NCBI RefSeq assembly: GCF_000009625.1
Contig: NC_002678.2
Span: 4,992,001-5,056,000, forward strand
DNA length: 64,000 bases
DNA from: Mesorhizobium japonicum MAFF 303099
Lineage (GTDB): Bacteria; Pseudomonadota; Alphaproteobacteria; Rhizobiales; Rhizobiaceae
Reading direction: 5' to 3'
The position numbers and the translations under genes were made by a program. The notes under the pieces are model-generated. The model saw only the letters and a list, made by a program, of their open reading frames with translations, was not told the origin of the DNA and did not search any database. Below are positions 46,631 through 58,086 of this stretch, piece by piece (positions within the stretch are counted from its first letter, which is position 1; each line of letters begins with the position of its first letter).

Positions 46631-48739
46631 TCATGATGCACCTTTCCTTGATCGTCTGGTCCGTTGCAGTCGGCGTTGAAGTTGATCGATCTGGTCGCTG
46701 GAAAGGCTGATCTGCCAAGGCTGGCCTTTCGTGCTTTGCCGACCGTGGACAAGGCCCTGGGCGAGGTAGTCGAAGATGGTTTGAGCCGTCACGCCGATTG
46801 CAGCGGCTGCGCCCTGTACAGAGTAGGTTCCATCAGGCCAGCGCGGCGGATTGGCTGCGACGCCGTTGATCTTGGCTGTGGGGATTCCCCAACGGTGGCG
46901 TAAGAGCCAGATGTTCTCATAGCTGAACAGCTTGCCTCGCGCCGAGCGGACGCCCTCTTCATTCAATATTTTAGCGATTTGCCTGTCCATATCGCCCGCA
47001 GCATTGAGTTGCGTGATCCGCTCACGCACAAGCTCAAGTTCGCCATAGTCTCGATCGTAAGATTGAACTCGGCGTTGGATTTGATGTTCGCTGGTTGCGC
47101 CGGTCTGCCAAAGAATCCTGATGGCGACCTGGCCGCGTATCTTCTTCTGGTCGAGAACGACCTCCTGCACGATGAAGCGCAAGATACGTTTGCGGTCTTC
47201 TGGCTGGGTGGTTTCTGAGTGCCAGATAGCCGGCAAATTCTCGGCGAGTTCCTGAAGCGCCGCGTGATCCTGTGCCTGTAACACCAAGGGCTCTCGGTCT
47301 CTCCACCGACGATATTCCTGCTCGATCTCATCGACCAAGCGCAGCTTGTCTTCCCATGCCTTTTCCAGGGTTCTGGCGACGAGACGATTTTCCGGTTCCA
47401 CGGTGTCGTATTGTCGTCGAGCCCGCTCGGCGTCATACCGCGCACGTTCCCGCCGTAGCGCCCATTGTTTCTCGAGGCTCCGCGTTTCCTCCGCAATCTC
47501 GTCGAGCGCAGCGATGGCGATGGCGATTTGGTCAGGTTCCAACGCCTTCAGGAGGATCCGGGCGACCAGTTCATCTACTGCGGGCGCCCGAACCTCCTGA
47601 CAGAGAGAGCTGCCGGTCTGGTTGCGGTCCGCCAGGCAGCAGTAGACGGGGCATGCACTGTCGGGGCCGCTATAGCGCACGGTCATCCGCCGTCCGCACT
47701 GGCCGCAGACCGCTAAGCCCTGCAGCAAAGCAATGCCCTTGCGTGGCGCGCCGCGGTGGCCGGCCTCGTATTGATTGGTGTTGTCGGCGAGGCGTCTCTG
47801 ATTGGCCATGAACTCCTCCCAGTTAATATAACCAGGGTGTGCGTCTTTGATGCAAACCTCCCAGTCGTCAATGGCCACCTTCGAGGTTGCGCGGTGCGAA
47901 CCTGGACCTTGGCGGACCGCATTTATTCGGCGCCGGCCGTAGACATATGCGCCGGCATAGGCCGGGTTGTGCAAAATATGATGGACATGGGCGATGGTGG
48001 CGTCTCGCCACACCAGCTCATGGGGCGCCGGCCCGCGAAGCGGCCGCACCGGTACACGTAGGTCATGCGTGCGCAGGTAACGCATAACGCGTCGCGCGGT
48101 CCCAAGCTCTCTAAATTTGTCGAAGATCAGACGCAGCCGAGCCTGAACCTCTTCATCAGGGTTGAACACGATCTGGCCGGAGCGGTTGTAGGTCAAGCCA
48201 CCTGGCAGCGGTATGCGAAGCTCGCCCCGCGCAGCCTTCTGCCGCTCCCCTTGATGCAGGCGGATGCGGATCTGGTGCAACTCCGCTTCACTCATGATCC
48301 CCGAGAGCCCTAACAGTAGGCGGTCGTGATAGGCGCAGGGATCGTAGAGGCGCTCGCCATCGGCGATGATAACGCCGAACAATGAACACAACTCGAGGAG
48401 TTGATGCCAATCCCGGTTGTTGCGCGCCAATCGAGATGCATCGAGGCTGACCACCAGACCGGCGTTGCCGAGCCCGATCTCGGCGATGAGCCGTTGGAAG
48501 CCGCCACGCTCGACTTGGCCGTTTCCCGATTTTCCAAGATCCTCATCGATGACGACTACACGGTCCGGCGGCCAGCCCAACCTGACGGCGCGGTCCACCA
48601 AGCTGTACTGAAGTTCGGTGCTTTCCTGATGGTGGCGCACCTGGTTTATCGAGGATTGGCGCACATACACGTAAGCGAACTTTGAACGCCGGACGGTCGT
48701 GAGCCGCTCGTCAGAACTGCTCGGAATAGCCAACATCAA
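46631..48739 (-). CDS. Large serine recombinase
   Basis: The 702-residue protein has an N-terminal resolvase domain (FAYVYVRQSSINQVRHHQES with the catalytic serine, then VVSLDASRLARNNRDWHQLLE and GIMSEAELHQIRIRLHQG), a recombinase domain (GGLTYNRSGQIVFN; HHILHNPAYAGAYVYGRRR), a zinc ribbon (LAVCGQCGRRMTVRYSG, CPVYCC) and a coiled-coil stretch rich in Arg and Glu. The last 110 residues contain a possible further helix-turn-helix (YSVQGAAAAIGVTAQTIFDYL). It moves the element that encodes it. It appears intact. Confidence 0.95.
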   Translation of the reverse strand: MMLAIPSSSDERLTTVRRSKFAYVYVRQSSINQVRHHQESTELQYSLVDRAVRLGWPPDRVVVIDEDLGKSGNGQVERGGFQRLIAEIGLGNAGLVVSLDASRLARNNRDWHQLLELCSLFGVIIADGERLYDPCAYHDRLLLGLSGIMSEAELHQIRIRLHQGERQKAARGELRIPLPGGLTYNRSGQIVFNPDEEVQARLRLIFDKFRELGTARRVMRYLRTHDLRVPVRPLRGPAPHELVWRDATIAHVHHILHNPAYAGAYVYGRRRINAVRQGPGSHRATSKVAIDDWEVCIKDAHPGYINWEEFMANQRRLADNTNQYEAGHRGAPRKGIALLQGLAVCGQCGRRMTVRYSGPDSACPVYCCLADRNQTGSSLCQEVRAPAVDELVARILLKALEPDQIAIAIAALDEIAEETRSLEKQWALRRERARYDAERARRQYDTVEPENRLVARTLEKAWEDKLRLVDEIEQEYRRWRDREPLVLQAQDHAALQELAENLPAIWHSETTQPEDRKRILRFIVQEVVLDQKKIRGQVAIRILWQTGATSEHQIQRRVQSYDRDYGELELVRERITQLNAAGDMDRQIAKILNEEGVRSARGKLFSYENIWLLRHRWGIPTAKINGVAANPPRWPDGTYSVQGAAAAIGVTAQTIFDYLAQGLVHGRQSTKGQPWQISLSSDQIDQLQRRLQRTRRSRKGAS

Positions 48740-48932
48740 ACCGCTCCCTCGCCGCTGGCGCGTTCGGCGGCATCCGGCGGATCAGAGTCGCGAGCATCTG
48801 CGCGACTTGGTGCTGAGATACTGGTGGGAGATTGTTCCAAAGGCTGGGCGTATCTGGCTTGATCCTTACCAGTGGAATACTGGTCTCCGGTAGAGACACC
48901 GCAATCCGATGCGCCAAAGCATGAGCAACCAT
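48711..48932 (-). CDS. Small protein of the serine-recombinase element
   Basis: The 73-residue frame encodes IPLVRIKPDTPSLWNNLPPVSQ and QVAQMLATLIRRM. Small proteins with a SLW..LPP motif are found upstream of transposon recombinases. It overlaps the recombinase start by 29 bases and lies in another frame within the end of the next gene upstream; which of the two overlapping frames is used for this stretch is uncertain. Confidence 0.6.
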   Translation of the reverse strand: MVAHALAHRIAVSLPETSIPLVRIKPDTPSLWNNLPPVSQHQVAQMLATLIRRMPPNAPAARERFDVGYSEQF

Positions 48933-49212
48933 CGCAACTCGCTATTGAGTTACCAAAGGTGATTCGCGCATAATACACCAAAGGAAGCAAAGTCCGAACG
49001 GATATTACCTTTCTCGCTGCGCTACGATGTTCAAGATCATCATTGCTAGCAGGCGACAAATCCGTCACTGACCGGCGGATATTGCGTGACCGACCATCCG
49101 GAAGGCGGATGACAATAAAGGCAGGTCCGCGCCCCGACCGAAGTGATGCCACCTCAAACCGCTGTCCACAGAGCGCATGTCGACGGTCAACTACCGTGAC
49201 ATGAGACACCAA
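48736..49212 (-). CDS. DUF5372-like accessory protein of the serine-recombinase element
   Basis: The first 60 residues (VTVVDRRHALCGQRFEVASLRSG, then FIVIRLPDGRSRNIRRSVTDL) match a small family, DUF5372, that accompanies such recombinases. The remaining 90 residues overlap the small gene above in another frame and may not be conserved. The role is unknown. Confidence 0.65.
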   Translation of the reverse strand: MVSHVTVVDRRHALCGQRFEVASLRSGRGPAFIVIRLPDGRSRNIRRSVTDLSPASNDDLEHRSAARKVISVRTLLPLVYYARITFGNSIASCDGCSCFGASDCGVSTGDQYSTGKDQARYAQPLEQSPTSISAPSRADARDSDPPDAAERASGEGAV

Positions 49213-49246
49213 CCGATCAACAACAGGGGTATCTTGCGTTGCTTGG

Positions 49247-51585
<2,339 letters not shown>

Positions 51586-51596
51586 TCACGTTGATT

Positions 51597-52154
51597 GCCG
51601 CGCCGCAGGATGGCGCTGCCCAGTGCATCCGCGTGCTGCAACAGCCGCACCATCACCCGCACAGCGTCCCATAACAGGCTGCTGTCGCTCGGCTCGTGGA
51701 CGAGCGCGGCGGTGACGGTGCTGTCCACGCGCACGACCTTGCCGCTTTCCAGCTTCTCTCGCCTGGCGCTTGCCAGCAGTACTTTGTTGATCTCTTCCCA
51801 GGTCGGCGCCCGGATCGCGCTGATCGTCTTGTGCAGGACTGATTTCTTTGGGCTCCACCCCCATGGCAGCCGGGCAAAAGCCCGGAACGAGGCGGAATCC
51901 TCCAAGTGAAAGGCCAGTTCCTGATAGCTTAGTTGGCGATGCTGCTTGAGCAGCGCGCAGCGCAGCACAGCCTCCGCCGGCAGGCCCTCGCGGCCGGTCT
52001 CCTTGAGACCGTGCCGGCGCAGGTCCCGCGTCACCAGGCTCAAAAGCTCGCGATGCTCGTCCAGCCATTGCGACATGGCTTTCAATTCACAGCCGATCTC
52101 GTGTCGGGCGAAAAGATCAAATACACTGGATTGGACGGTGCGTTCTTGGCGCAT
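51597..52154 (-). pseudogene. ISNCY-type transposase, N-terminal part
   Basis: From the ATG at 52154 the frame encodes MRQERTVQSSVFDLFARHE, LPAEAVLRCALLKQHRQLS, DSASFRAFARLPWGWSPKKS, VRVDSTVTAALVHEPSD and LLWDAVRVMVRLLQHADAL. The IS21-type element then interrupts it and the frame ends inside that insert. Confidence 0.93.
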
Positions 52155-52300
52155 TGTCGGCTCCGGCGGTGGCAGAAACGCTTTGGAATCAGTGGCTTGA
52201 TCTCGAAGTGTATCTGAAACCGCCGGGCCTTGCCTGCCCAAAATCAGGATTCATTCAATAATATCAGCAGCTTGCCGTTTATGGACGCGCACTAGACTAG

Positions 52301-52982
52301 CCGCCGTATGCGGGATAAGGGTGCAGCCGCAATAGAAGCACGCCGACAGGAACGGTGAGAAACTGCGGCGGACGCGGCCTACGCCGTTCGCCCCGTAACG
52401 CCGACGTGAGCATGTCGCTGCGGAAGCCAGCCGTAGCCGTTCCGTCCAAGACACTCACCTACCCCGATGCCTGGGACTCTTGAGCCCATGCTCACCACCA
52501 CGGCTCTGTACCCCAGCAACTCCGACTGGTTGGGGGCTGTTCCTCAAAGCCGATGCCAAGGGACCCGCCCTCATCATCATTTTTCACGCAGAGTTCACAA
52601 GCCTTTACGATCCGCCAGGTCATTCCTGTCCTTGGACAATCTGGCAGAGAGGATTTCGCCGTGATTGTCAGTTCGTGCCGGAGCGATTCGTTCGCCACGC
52701 GCGTCCAGCACGGCGAGATGCACTTCGCTCCGGCGAACGATGAAAAACTCACATGCTCAAGGCCGATATACGTCGCCCGGTCCGAACCTTGGCGAGCTTA
52801 GAGAGCAGTGTCTCAAGAGGCCCAGTCCCGCCCGAGGCCCAATCTCGAATGCGGAAAGATCAATGAACTGTTGCGGAGATATTTAACAACGGTATGAAAA
52901 TTTTCACAAATGTTTTCTTTCAATATTACCCGCCGTATGCAAAAATCGCTATAAATTGTAAGCTCATCATGAGGGCAGACAC
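52301..52982. other. Intergenic stretch between transposon block and methyltransferase
   Basis: No recognised gene. The last 120 bases become AT-rich (for example tgaaaattttcacaaatgtttt) and hold the promoter of the methyltransferase gene. Confidence 0.5.
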
Positions 52983-53759
52983 ATGAATGACGAGGTCAGT
53001 AAAAACATATCACTGTCCGATTTTGAACCATACTTCAAGGAAGATTACTTTAGAGAGGATTACTTTTATTTTGACAATGCGGTCAATTCTCCAGAAACGA
53101 GTGATCGACAAGCAGGGGTAATTTGGAACCTGCTTTCCCTTGGGCAAGGCAGCTCAGTTCTTGAACTTGGATGCGGCTATGGGCGGATTACAAACCGGTT
53201 GGCAAAAAAAGGAGCGCATGTAGTCGGGCTTGATATCTCACCGATCTTGCTAAAAGAAGCCGAAACGGATGCGGCTGAACGTGGAGTAAAGGTTGAGTAT
53301 GTCCTCGGCGACATGCGCTCACTTCCTTGGCGAGATCGATTCGACGCGGCTTTTCTGTGGTACACCACGTTTGGCTATTTCGATGACGCGGACAATGAGA
53401 GAGTTCTTCGTGAAGCCGCTTCTTCACTTCGAAAGGGTGGGCGTCTGCTAATCGATCACCCCAATCGCATCGATTTCCTGCGCCACAAGTCGCCTGTCTG
53501 TTACGTTACGCAGCGTAACAACGATGTAAGGATCGATATGTTTAGCAACGATGTGCTAAGCGATCGCTCGAACCTCGAAAGGCTTATCGTCCGTGATGGA
53601 TGCGTTAGACGAACGCACCTTTCTTTCAGACAGTATGGGGTCTCTGAGTATGTTCGCATGTTGCGAAGTGCCGGGTTCGAGACCGTTGAAGCTTATGGGC
53701 AGGAAGGTGAAGCGTTTACATCAGATAGCTCGCGCCTCGTGGTTGTCGCATGCAAATAA
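52983..53759 (+). CDS. Class I SAM-dependent methyltransferase
   Basis: The 258-residue protein has motif I SSVLELGCGYGRITNRLAKKG (SAM binding, residues about 58-78), an acidic motif II VVGLDISP, GDMRSLPWRDRFDAAFLWYTTFGYF and LRKGGRLLIDHPN. The N terminus is rich in Phe, Tyr, Asp and Glu. Codon use and AT content differ from the neighbours, so it was probably acquired separately. It lies alone between two transposon blocks. The substrate is unknown. Confidence 0.9.
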   Translation: MNDEVSKNISLSDFEPYFKEDYFREDYFYFDNAVNSPETSDRQAGVIWNLLSLGQGSSVLELGCGYGRITNRLAKKGAHVVGLDISPILLKEAETDAAERGVKVEYVLGDMRSLPWRDRFDAAFLWYTTFGYFDDADNERVLREAASSLRKGGRLLIDHPNRIDFLRHKSPVCYVTQRNNDVRIDMFSNDVLSDRSNLERLIVRDGCVRRTHLSFRQYGVSEYVRMLRSAGFETVEAYGQEGEAFTSDSSRLVVVACK

Positions 53760-54051
53760 TACCAGCGGCCATGGGACAAGCTCCTGCTGATTATTTTCCG
53801 GACATGTCGCCCCGGGGGTCACTCGCTTCTGTCCGATAAATCGTCGGAATCTGCATCGAGAGCGCACCGATGTGGTCGGGGGACGCCCGCACAAAAACTA
53901 TGGTCACGGCAAATCGGTTGAAGAATGAAGAATGGGAGGTTGTGCATCATGCTTGACGTCCCAAATATCTGATTGTATTGTATTATTTCGACTGCCATTG
54001 CAGACTGGTGCCGTTAATTGGGGTAGGCATCGAATGGGCAAATCGGGACCA
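53760..54051. other. Intergenic stretch
   Basis: No recognised gene between the methyltransferase stop and the 3' end of the interrupted helix-turn-helix gene. Confidence 0.5.
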
Positions 54052-54120
54052 TCATTTCTGATCACCAAAGCTCCCGATGGGTCGCTTCGACGCACAACAA
54101 GCGACGCGGTTCTGTCCATC
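54052..54120 (-). pseudogene. 3' end of a small helix-turn-helix gene split by the second IS21-type element
   Basis: Reading on from the upstream part at 60322-60490 across the duplicated GTCCATC, the minus strand encodes GQNRVACCASKRPIGSFGDQK and a TGA at 54052-54054. Joining the parts with one copy of the duplication gives an unbroken 76-residue frame. Confidence 0.85.
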
Positions 54121-54326
54121 TGTAGCGCGACGATTAAGGAGACCGGTCGGCGGCGATAATGATGGCCGGTGGAAGGCGGCGCCGAGTGGTGTGATTTGGG
54201 TATCACCGGGTCGGTTGTCTGGCAACTGGCCGGCGACAATTATCGGAGTTGTAATTGTCGCTGGGGCATCGTGGCGGGCGGAAGGCGCCCCGCGGATCTG
54301 CGGCGAGTAATTGTCGTCAGCGGCAA

Positions 54327-54610
54327 TTACGATGACCGGTTGGGCGGGTCCTCTGGTTCGTCGTTGGCGTTTTGCGTGCTGGCGCCGCGGGCGACGGCGG
54401 CTCGCTTACGATAGCTCTCACCATTCATCTCGATGATGGTGGAGTGGTGCACGAGGCGGTCTATCGCCGCGACTGTCATGGCGTCCGACCATCCGGAGAA
54501 AGGCTCGTTGGCGGTGATGGCGATGGAGTGTCGTTCGTATCGGTGAGCGATGAGCTCGAACAGGGCACTGGTCTCTAGCTGGTCCTTTCGCACGTAAGAC
54601 AGCTCGTCGA
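54327..54610 (-). pseudogene. istB: istB of the second IS21-type element, C-terminal part
   Basis: Encodes DELSYVRKDQLETSALFELIA and AAIDRLVHHSTIIEMNGESYR followed by a short tail. Joined to the part at 58087 with one copy of TCGA, the frame reads LIVLDELSYVRKDQ without shift. Confidence 0.93.
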
Positions 54611-54637
54611 TTAATGTTGAGCTCAACATTAGTCGAC

Positions 54638-54705
54638 TCATGTGCAGTACGCAGAGATGTGGAGTCGCCCTCACTGGGAGCCACTTTTGCGCGGCGCGTG
54701 GCGCG
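54638..54705 (+). repeat. RIT left terminal inverted repeat (68 bp)
   Basis: Starts TCATGTGCAGTACGCAGAGA and ends GCGCGGCGCGTGGCGCG; every base is matched by the right copy in reverse complement. Confidence 0.97.
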
Positions 54706-54732
54706 TTGAGCGTCGGACAACTCCACATAATA

Positions 54733-55761
54733 TTAGAGGCGGCGCAGCCACCCGGTGATATCCTCCCCCCGGAAGACGAAGGCTCCGCCTTTCGGTGGCG
54801 CCAGTATCTCCGGGAAGACTTGGGCGAGAGCCTGTCGCTTCAGATCAATATCGGCGCGCGCATATCGCATAGTGGTATTCAGACTGGCATGCCCGAGCCA
54901 TTGGCTGATCGTGACGAAGTCGACTCCGGCCTTGAGTAGGTGAATCGCCGTGGTGTGCCGGAGGGAATGTGGGTGGATCCGTTTGTCGCTCAGGGTTGGC
55001 GCAACTTCGGCGCCGGCGGCAACGCGTTTTTGGAGGAGGTATCGAACTCCGAACCGGGTCATCGGAGCACCTCGGCCGTTGAGGAAGATATGTTGGTCTG
55101 CCGGATCTTCGTCATTGGTCTGCTTTTGGATCAATTCCTTCAAAAGCTGTGCGGTGCGGGGCCAGATCGGACACAGGCGTATCTTGTTGCCCTTGCCGGT
55201 GAATCGCACCTGGTGGGGCGGCTCCAGGCGAACGTCCCGGACCCGAAGGTCGATGACCTCCTGGACGCGCGCGCCGGTGTTGAACATGAGCGAGAACATG
55301 GCGTAGTCCCGCCTGCCTGCCGGCGTCTTTCGATCGATGCCGGCCAGCAAAGCCTCGACCTCCGTGGTCTCCAGATATTCGATCGGAGCCACACGTGCGC
55401 CCCTCTTGAACGGGATTCCAAGCACTTGCTGGAGAGTGGCCATATGCTCCGGGGTCTCAGCGATCAGGAAACGGGCAAAGGTATGCAGCGCGGCCAGGCG
55501 AGTGTTCCGGGTCGCGATGCTGTTGCCCCGCTCGCTCTCCAAGGAAGCCAGGAAACGGCCGACACGGTCGGCGGTGATGTCGGCGATCGTCAGCGATTCG
55601 ATCGGGCGCCGGCAATCGGTCGTGGCAAATCCCAGGAACAGGATCATGCCGTCGCGATAACTTCGGATCGTGTGACGGCTCATGCCACGCAGCGTCGGAA
55701 GGTATTCCTGGAAGAAGCGGACGATGGGTCGGCCAAGGTCTGTGGGCTGATAGGCCTTCAT
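54733..55761 (-). CDS. Tyrosine recombinase, third of the RIT trio (RitC position)
   Basis: The 342-residue site-specific recombinase has an N-terminal SAM-like DNA-binding domain (FFQEYLPTLRGMSRHTIRSYRDG) and the catalytic residues Arg in FNTGARVQEVIDL, His and Arg in IHPHSLRHTTAIHLL, His in WLGHASLNTT and the nucleophile Tyr in MRYARAD. Its start overlaps the stop of the previous gene by four bases. Intact. Confidence 0.96.
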   Translation of the reverse strand: MKAYQPTDLGRPIVRFFQEYLPTLRGMSRHTIRSYRDGMILFLGFATTDCRRPIESLTIADITADRVGRFLASLESERGNSIATRNTRLAALHTFARFLIAETPEHMATLQQVLGIPFKRGARVAPIEYLETTEVEALLAGIDRKTPAGRRDYAMFSLMFNTGARVQEVIDLRVRDVRLEPPHQVRFTGKGNKIRLCPIWPRTAQLLKELIQKQTNDEDPADQHIFLNGRGAPMTRFGVRYLLQKRVAAGAEVAPTLSDKRIHPHSLRHTTAIHLLKAGVDFVTISQWLGHASLNTTMRYARADIDLKRQALAQVFPEILAPPKGGAFVFRGEDITGWLRRL

Positions 55762-56735
55762 GGTTTCGCCTCCACCACGATGTTGCCGAAGGCGGCCTCG
55801 AAGCGGCTGCTGGCAAGTTCCCGCATCGTGGGTACGAAGTGGAGGTAGTGGGCGGTCGATACGACCGAGACATGGCCCATATAGATTGCCAGGCTGGGCA
55901 AGCAGGACTGAACATCGGCACCAGCGCGATACCAGCGTATCAACGCCTGGACGCCAAAACTGTGTCTAATATCATGGACGCGCGGCAAGCGACCTTCGCT
56001 GTCCCGCACGTCGGCAGTGACGAACAGACGATTGATGGCCTGTCCCAATCCGGCCCCGGTGTAGCCGCGTCGACCAGCTCGTCCGCAACACAATAATGCC
56101 GAGGATGGATCGGCATTGAATGAGGGCGCGAGACGGAGGTGTAGATAGGTGCGCAGTGCACCTGCCGCGTCCGGAGACAGCGGCACGAGCCGGGACTTGT
56201 GGAACTTCGATTGACGAATGCGGAGCAATCCGGATTGCGGCTCGACGTCGTCGAGCGTCAGACGTGCCAGCTCTCCACGCCGCAGACCGGCGGTGTATAG
56301 GATGATGGTGGCCAGCCGCATGACGGCCGGCAACAGCGGCGAGTTCGTCGTAGGCGCCAGGCCGTCGGCTGCTGCAAGCATCCGAGACACCTGAGCTGGC
56401 TCGAGAATGACCGGCCGCCGATACGGCAACTTGCGCGCGAAGTAAATCGAGTCCGGTACAAAGCAGCCTGGTTCCGCCCGTCTTCGGAAGAGACAGAGCT
56501 TGCGGACAACAAACTGTCGGCCACGCCGGGTCGTCGGCGACAAATGGCGAAGGGAAGCACACCAGCGATCAAAGCCCTTTTGGTCGAGATCGCCGGCCTC
56601 GCTTGACACGATGAATCGCCGCAGATGCCCGAGGATCCATCCTTCGTTGTCGTAGGCCCGACCCAGCGCACGTTGATGCGCCAGCCATGCGTCGATCCAG
56701 CGATCCAGTGGGGTCAGATGGAGGGTCTCAAGCAT
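55758..56735 (-). CDS. Tyrosine recombinase, second of the RIT trio (RitB position)
   Basis: The 325-residue recombinase starts at the ATG at 56735 behind GGAGG, overlapping the upstream gene by eight bases. Catalytic blocks: Arg in TAGLRRGELARLTL, His-x-x-Arg in RVHDIRHSFGVQAL, His in YMGHVSVVST and Tyr in AHYLHF. Intact. Confidence 0.95.
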   Translation of the reverse strand: MLETLHLTPLDRWIDAWLAHQRALGRAYDNEGWILGHLRRFIVSSEAGDLDQKGFDRWCASLRHLSPTTRRGRQFVVRKLCLFRRRAEPGCFVPDSIYFARKLPYRRPVILEPAQVSRMLAAADGLAPTTNSPLLPAVMRLATIILYTAGLRRGELARLTLDDVEPQSGLLRIRQSKFHKSRLVPLSPDAAGALRTYLHLRLAPSFNADPSSALLCCGRAGRRGYTGAGLGQAINRLFVTADVRDSEGRLPRVHDIRHSFGVQALIRWYRAGADVQSCLPSLAIYMGHVSVVSTAHYLHFVPTMRELASSRFEAAFGNIVVEAKP

Positions 56736-57426
56736 GATCGCCTCCCTCGACAACCATGATTCCCGGGACAGGCAAGGCGACCTTCCGCAACATGTCGACG
56801 TCGGCCCGCAAGTAGACACAGGTCGCTTCGAGGCTGCGATGCCCAAGCAAATCGCCGATCGCCTTGACATCGACACCGCGCCGAAGCAGCCTCATGGCGA
56901 AGGCGTGACGCAGCGAATACGAAGACACGCCACCGAGCGATAATCCACTCTTCTGCGCTCGATAGGTGAAGACCGTGATGACGCCGTAATGCTTGAGCGG
57001 CTTGATCGGGCTGCGGATTCGCAGGAATAACTGCGGCAAAACACTGTCCGGTCTGCCGACCTGGAGATACCGATGCAGGAGCCGTAGCGTTCGTCCGGCC
57101 AACGGCAGGACAAGGACCGATCGGGTCTTCCGTTGCTCGACCCGCAAGGTTCTCGCTTTCCAGTCGATCGAGTCCAAGCGAAGGGTGGCAACCTCCGACG
57201 GTCGGAGACCGTAGTACGCCATGAGATGCAAAATGGCGTAGTCGCGCCAATCCCGGGCAGCTCGCCGCCGGATCGACGCCAGCAGGCGGCGTACCATTGT
57301 CCAATCCATAGCCCGCGGCGGCAACTCCCCTCGATACACGCGCGGCATGTCGATGACATGCAAACCGCCAGCCGCCTCGCCGTGATCCCCGCAATATCGC
57401 AGGAATGCTCGTAGATGCGCGATCAC
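56728..57426 (-). pseudogene. Tyrosine recombinase, first of the RIT trio, catalytic part (frame broken from its N-terminal part)
   Basis: The 232-residue frame carries the complete catalytic domain: Arg in YYGLRPSEVATLRL, His-Arg in SYSLRHAFAMRLL, His in LLGHRSLEAT and Tyr in CVYLRAD. It begins at a GTG that overlaps the stop of the N-terminal part in ATGTGA. A normal RitA would be one protein of about 400 residues, so a frameshift has split it; translation of this part could still restart at the GTG. Confidence 0.85.
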
Positions 57427-57956
57427 ATGTTGGAGCGATTGTTCTCCTTGCTCTTGAGCTGGACGAAGGCCTCGACGTCGGCTGCCGTTACGGCGGACAG
57501 GCAGTGGTCGGCTGGAACACCCCGTAACAGGAAATCTGTGGCCGTCTGTCCGTGATGATAGAGCGACTGCTCCGAGAGCCCCCGTACCTCAGCGAGATAT
57601 CGATGATAGCGGCGACAGAGCTGGCTCGCCGGGTCCGACTGTTCGATCGGAATCAGGCGGCCGGTGGCAGCCAGGAACCGGGTGAAGATCCGTCCCGTGC
57701 ACTCGCCCAGGTACTTCGTCTGCGCGGAAACTCCGGACACGACGAATGCCTGTCGCACATCGGCTTCGTGAAACACGGCCCCGGGCTGGAGGCGATCAGA
57801 ACGACCCAACGCCTCCCGAACCCGATAGAGATGAAGGCGAAGCGGATGCCGCAGATGGCCTTGTTCCGTCAACCAACCGGCGAATGCCGCCAACTCGCCG
57901 CAGAACTGGGACTTCTCGTACCGTTTGTGGTGCCTTGGAAATAGATCACGCAGCAT
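57423..57956 (-). pseudogene. Tyrosine recombinase, first of the RIT trio, N-terminal part
   Basis: From the ATG at 57956, behind a strong GGAGG, 177 residues encode the N-terminal DNA-binding domains (MLRDLFPRHHKRYEKS; AEVRGLSEQSLYHHGQTATDFL; VEAFVQLKSKENN) and end at TGA. The homologous sequence continues in the next frame at 57426. Confidence 0.85.
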
Positions 57957-58017
57957 AGTGTCCTCCTTGTTGTGGATGGAGAACACGATACGGGTGGTTC
58001 ACTTATGTTGAGTCGCT

Positions 58018-58085
58018 CGCGCCACGCGCCGCGCAAAAGTGGCTCCCAGTGAGGGCGACTCCACATCTCTGCGTACTGCACATGA
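58018..58085 (-). repeat. RIT right terminal inverted repeat (68 bp)
   Basis: Exact reverse complement of 54638-54705. Just inside lies ATGTTGAG (58005-58012), a half of the palindrome found outside the left repeat. Confidence 0.97.
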
Positions 58086-58086
58086 A

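Larger units (their letters stand above)
46618..49246. mobile_element. Serine-recombinase element inserted in istB
   Basis: The 2.63-kb segment interrupts istB at a GG dinucleotide (46616-46617 and 49245-49246), and removing it with one GG restores the istB frame exactly. Serine recombinases exchange strands across a two-base core, so GG is the likely core. It carries a large serine recombinase and one or two small upstream genes. No clear terminal inverted repeats are visible. Confidence 0.9.
54611..58086 (-). mobile_element. Recombinase-in-trio (RIT) element inserted in istB
   Basis: Three tyrosine-recombinase genes in a row on the minus strand, with overlapping ends, lie between perfect 68-bp inverted repeats. 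The segment is flanked by TCGA (54607-54610 and 58087-58090), and its removal restores istB. This is the definition of a RIT element. An additional palindrome (54611-54632) precedes the left repeat. Confidence 0.95.

Noticed and set aside
54150..54330. Repeated ggcgacaattat-like blocks
   Set aside because: They belong to the ends of the second IS21-type element and match its other end near 60280.
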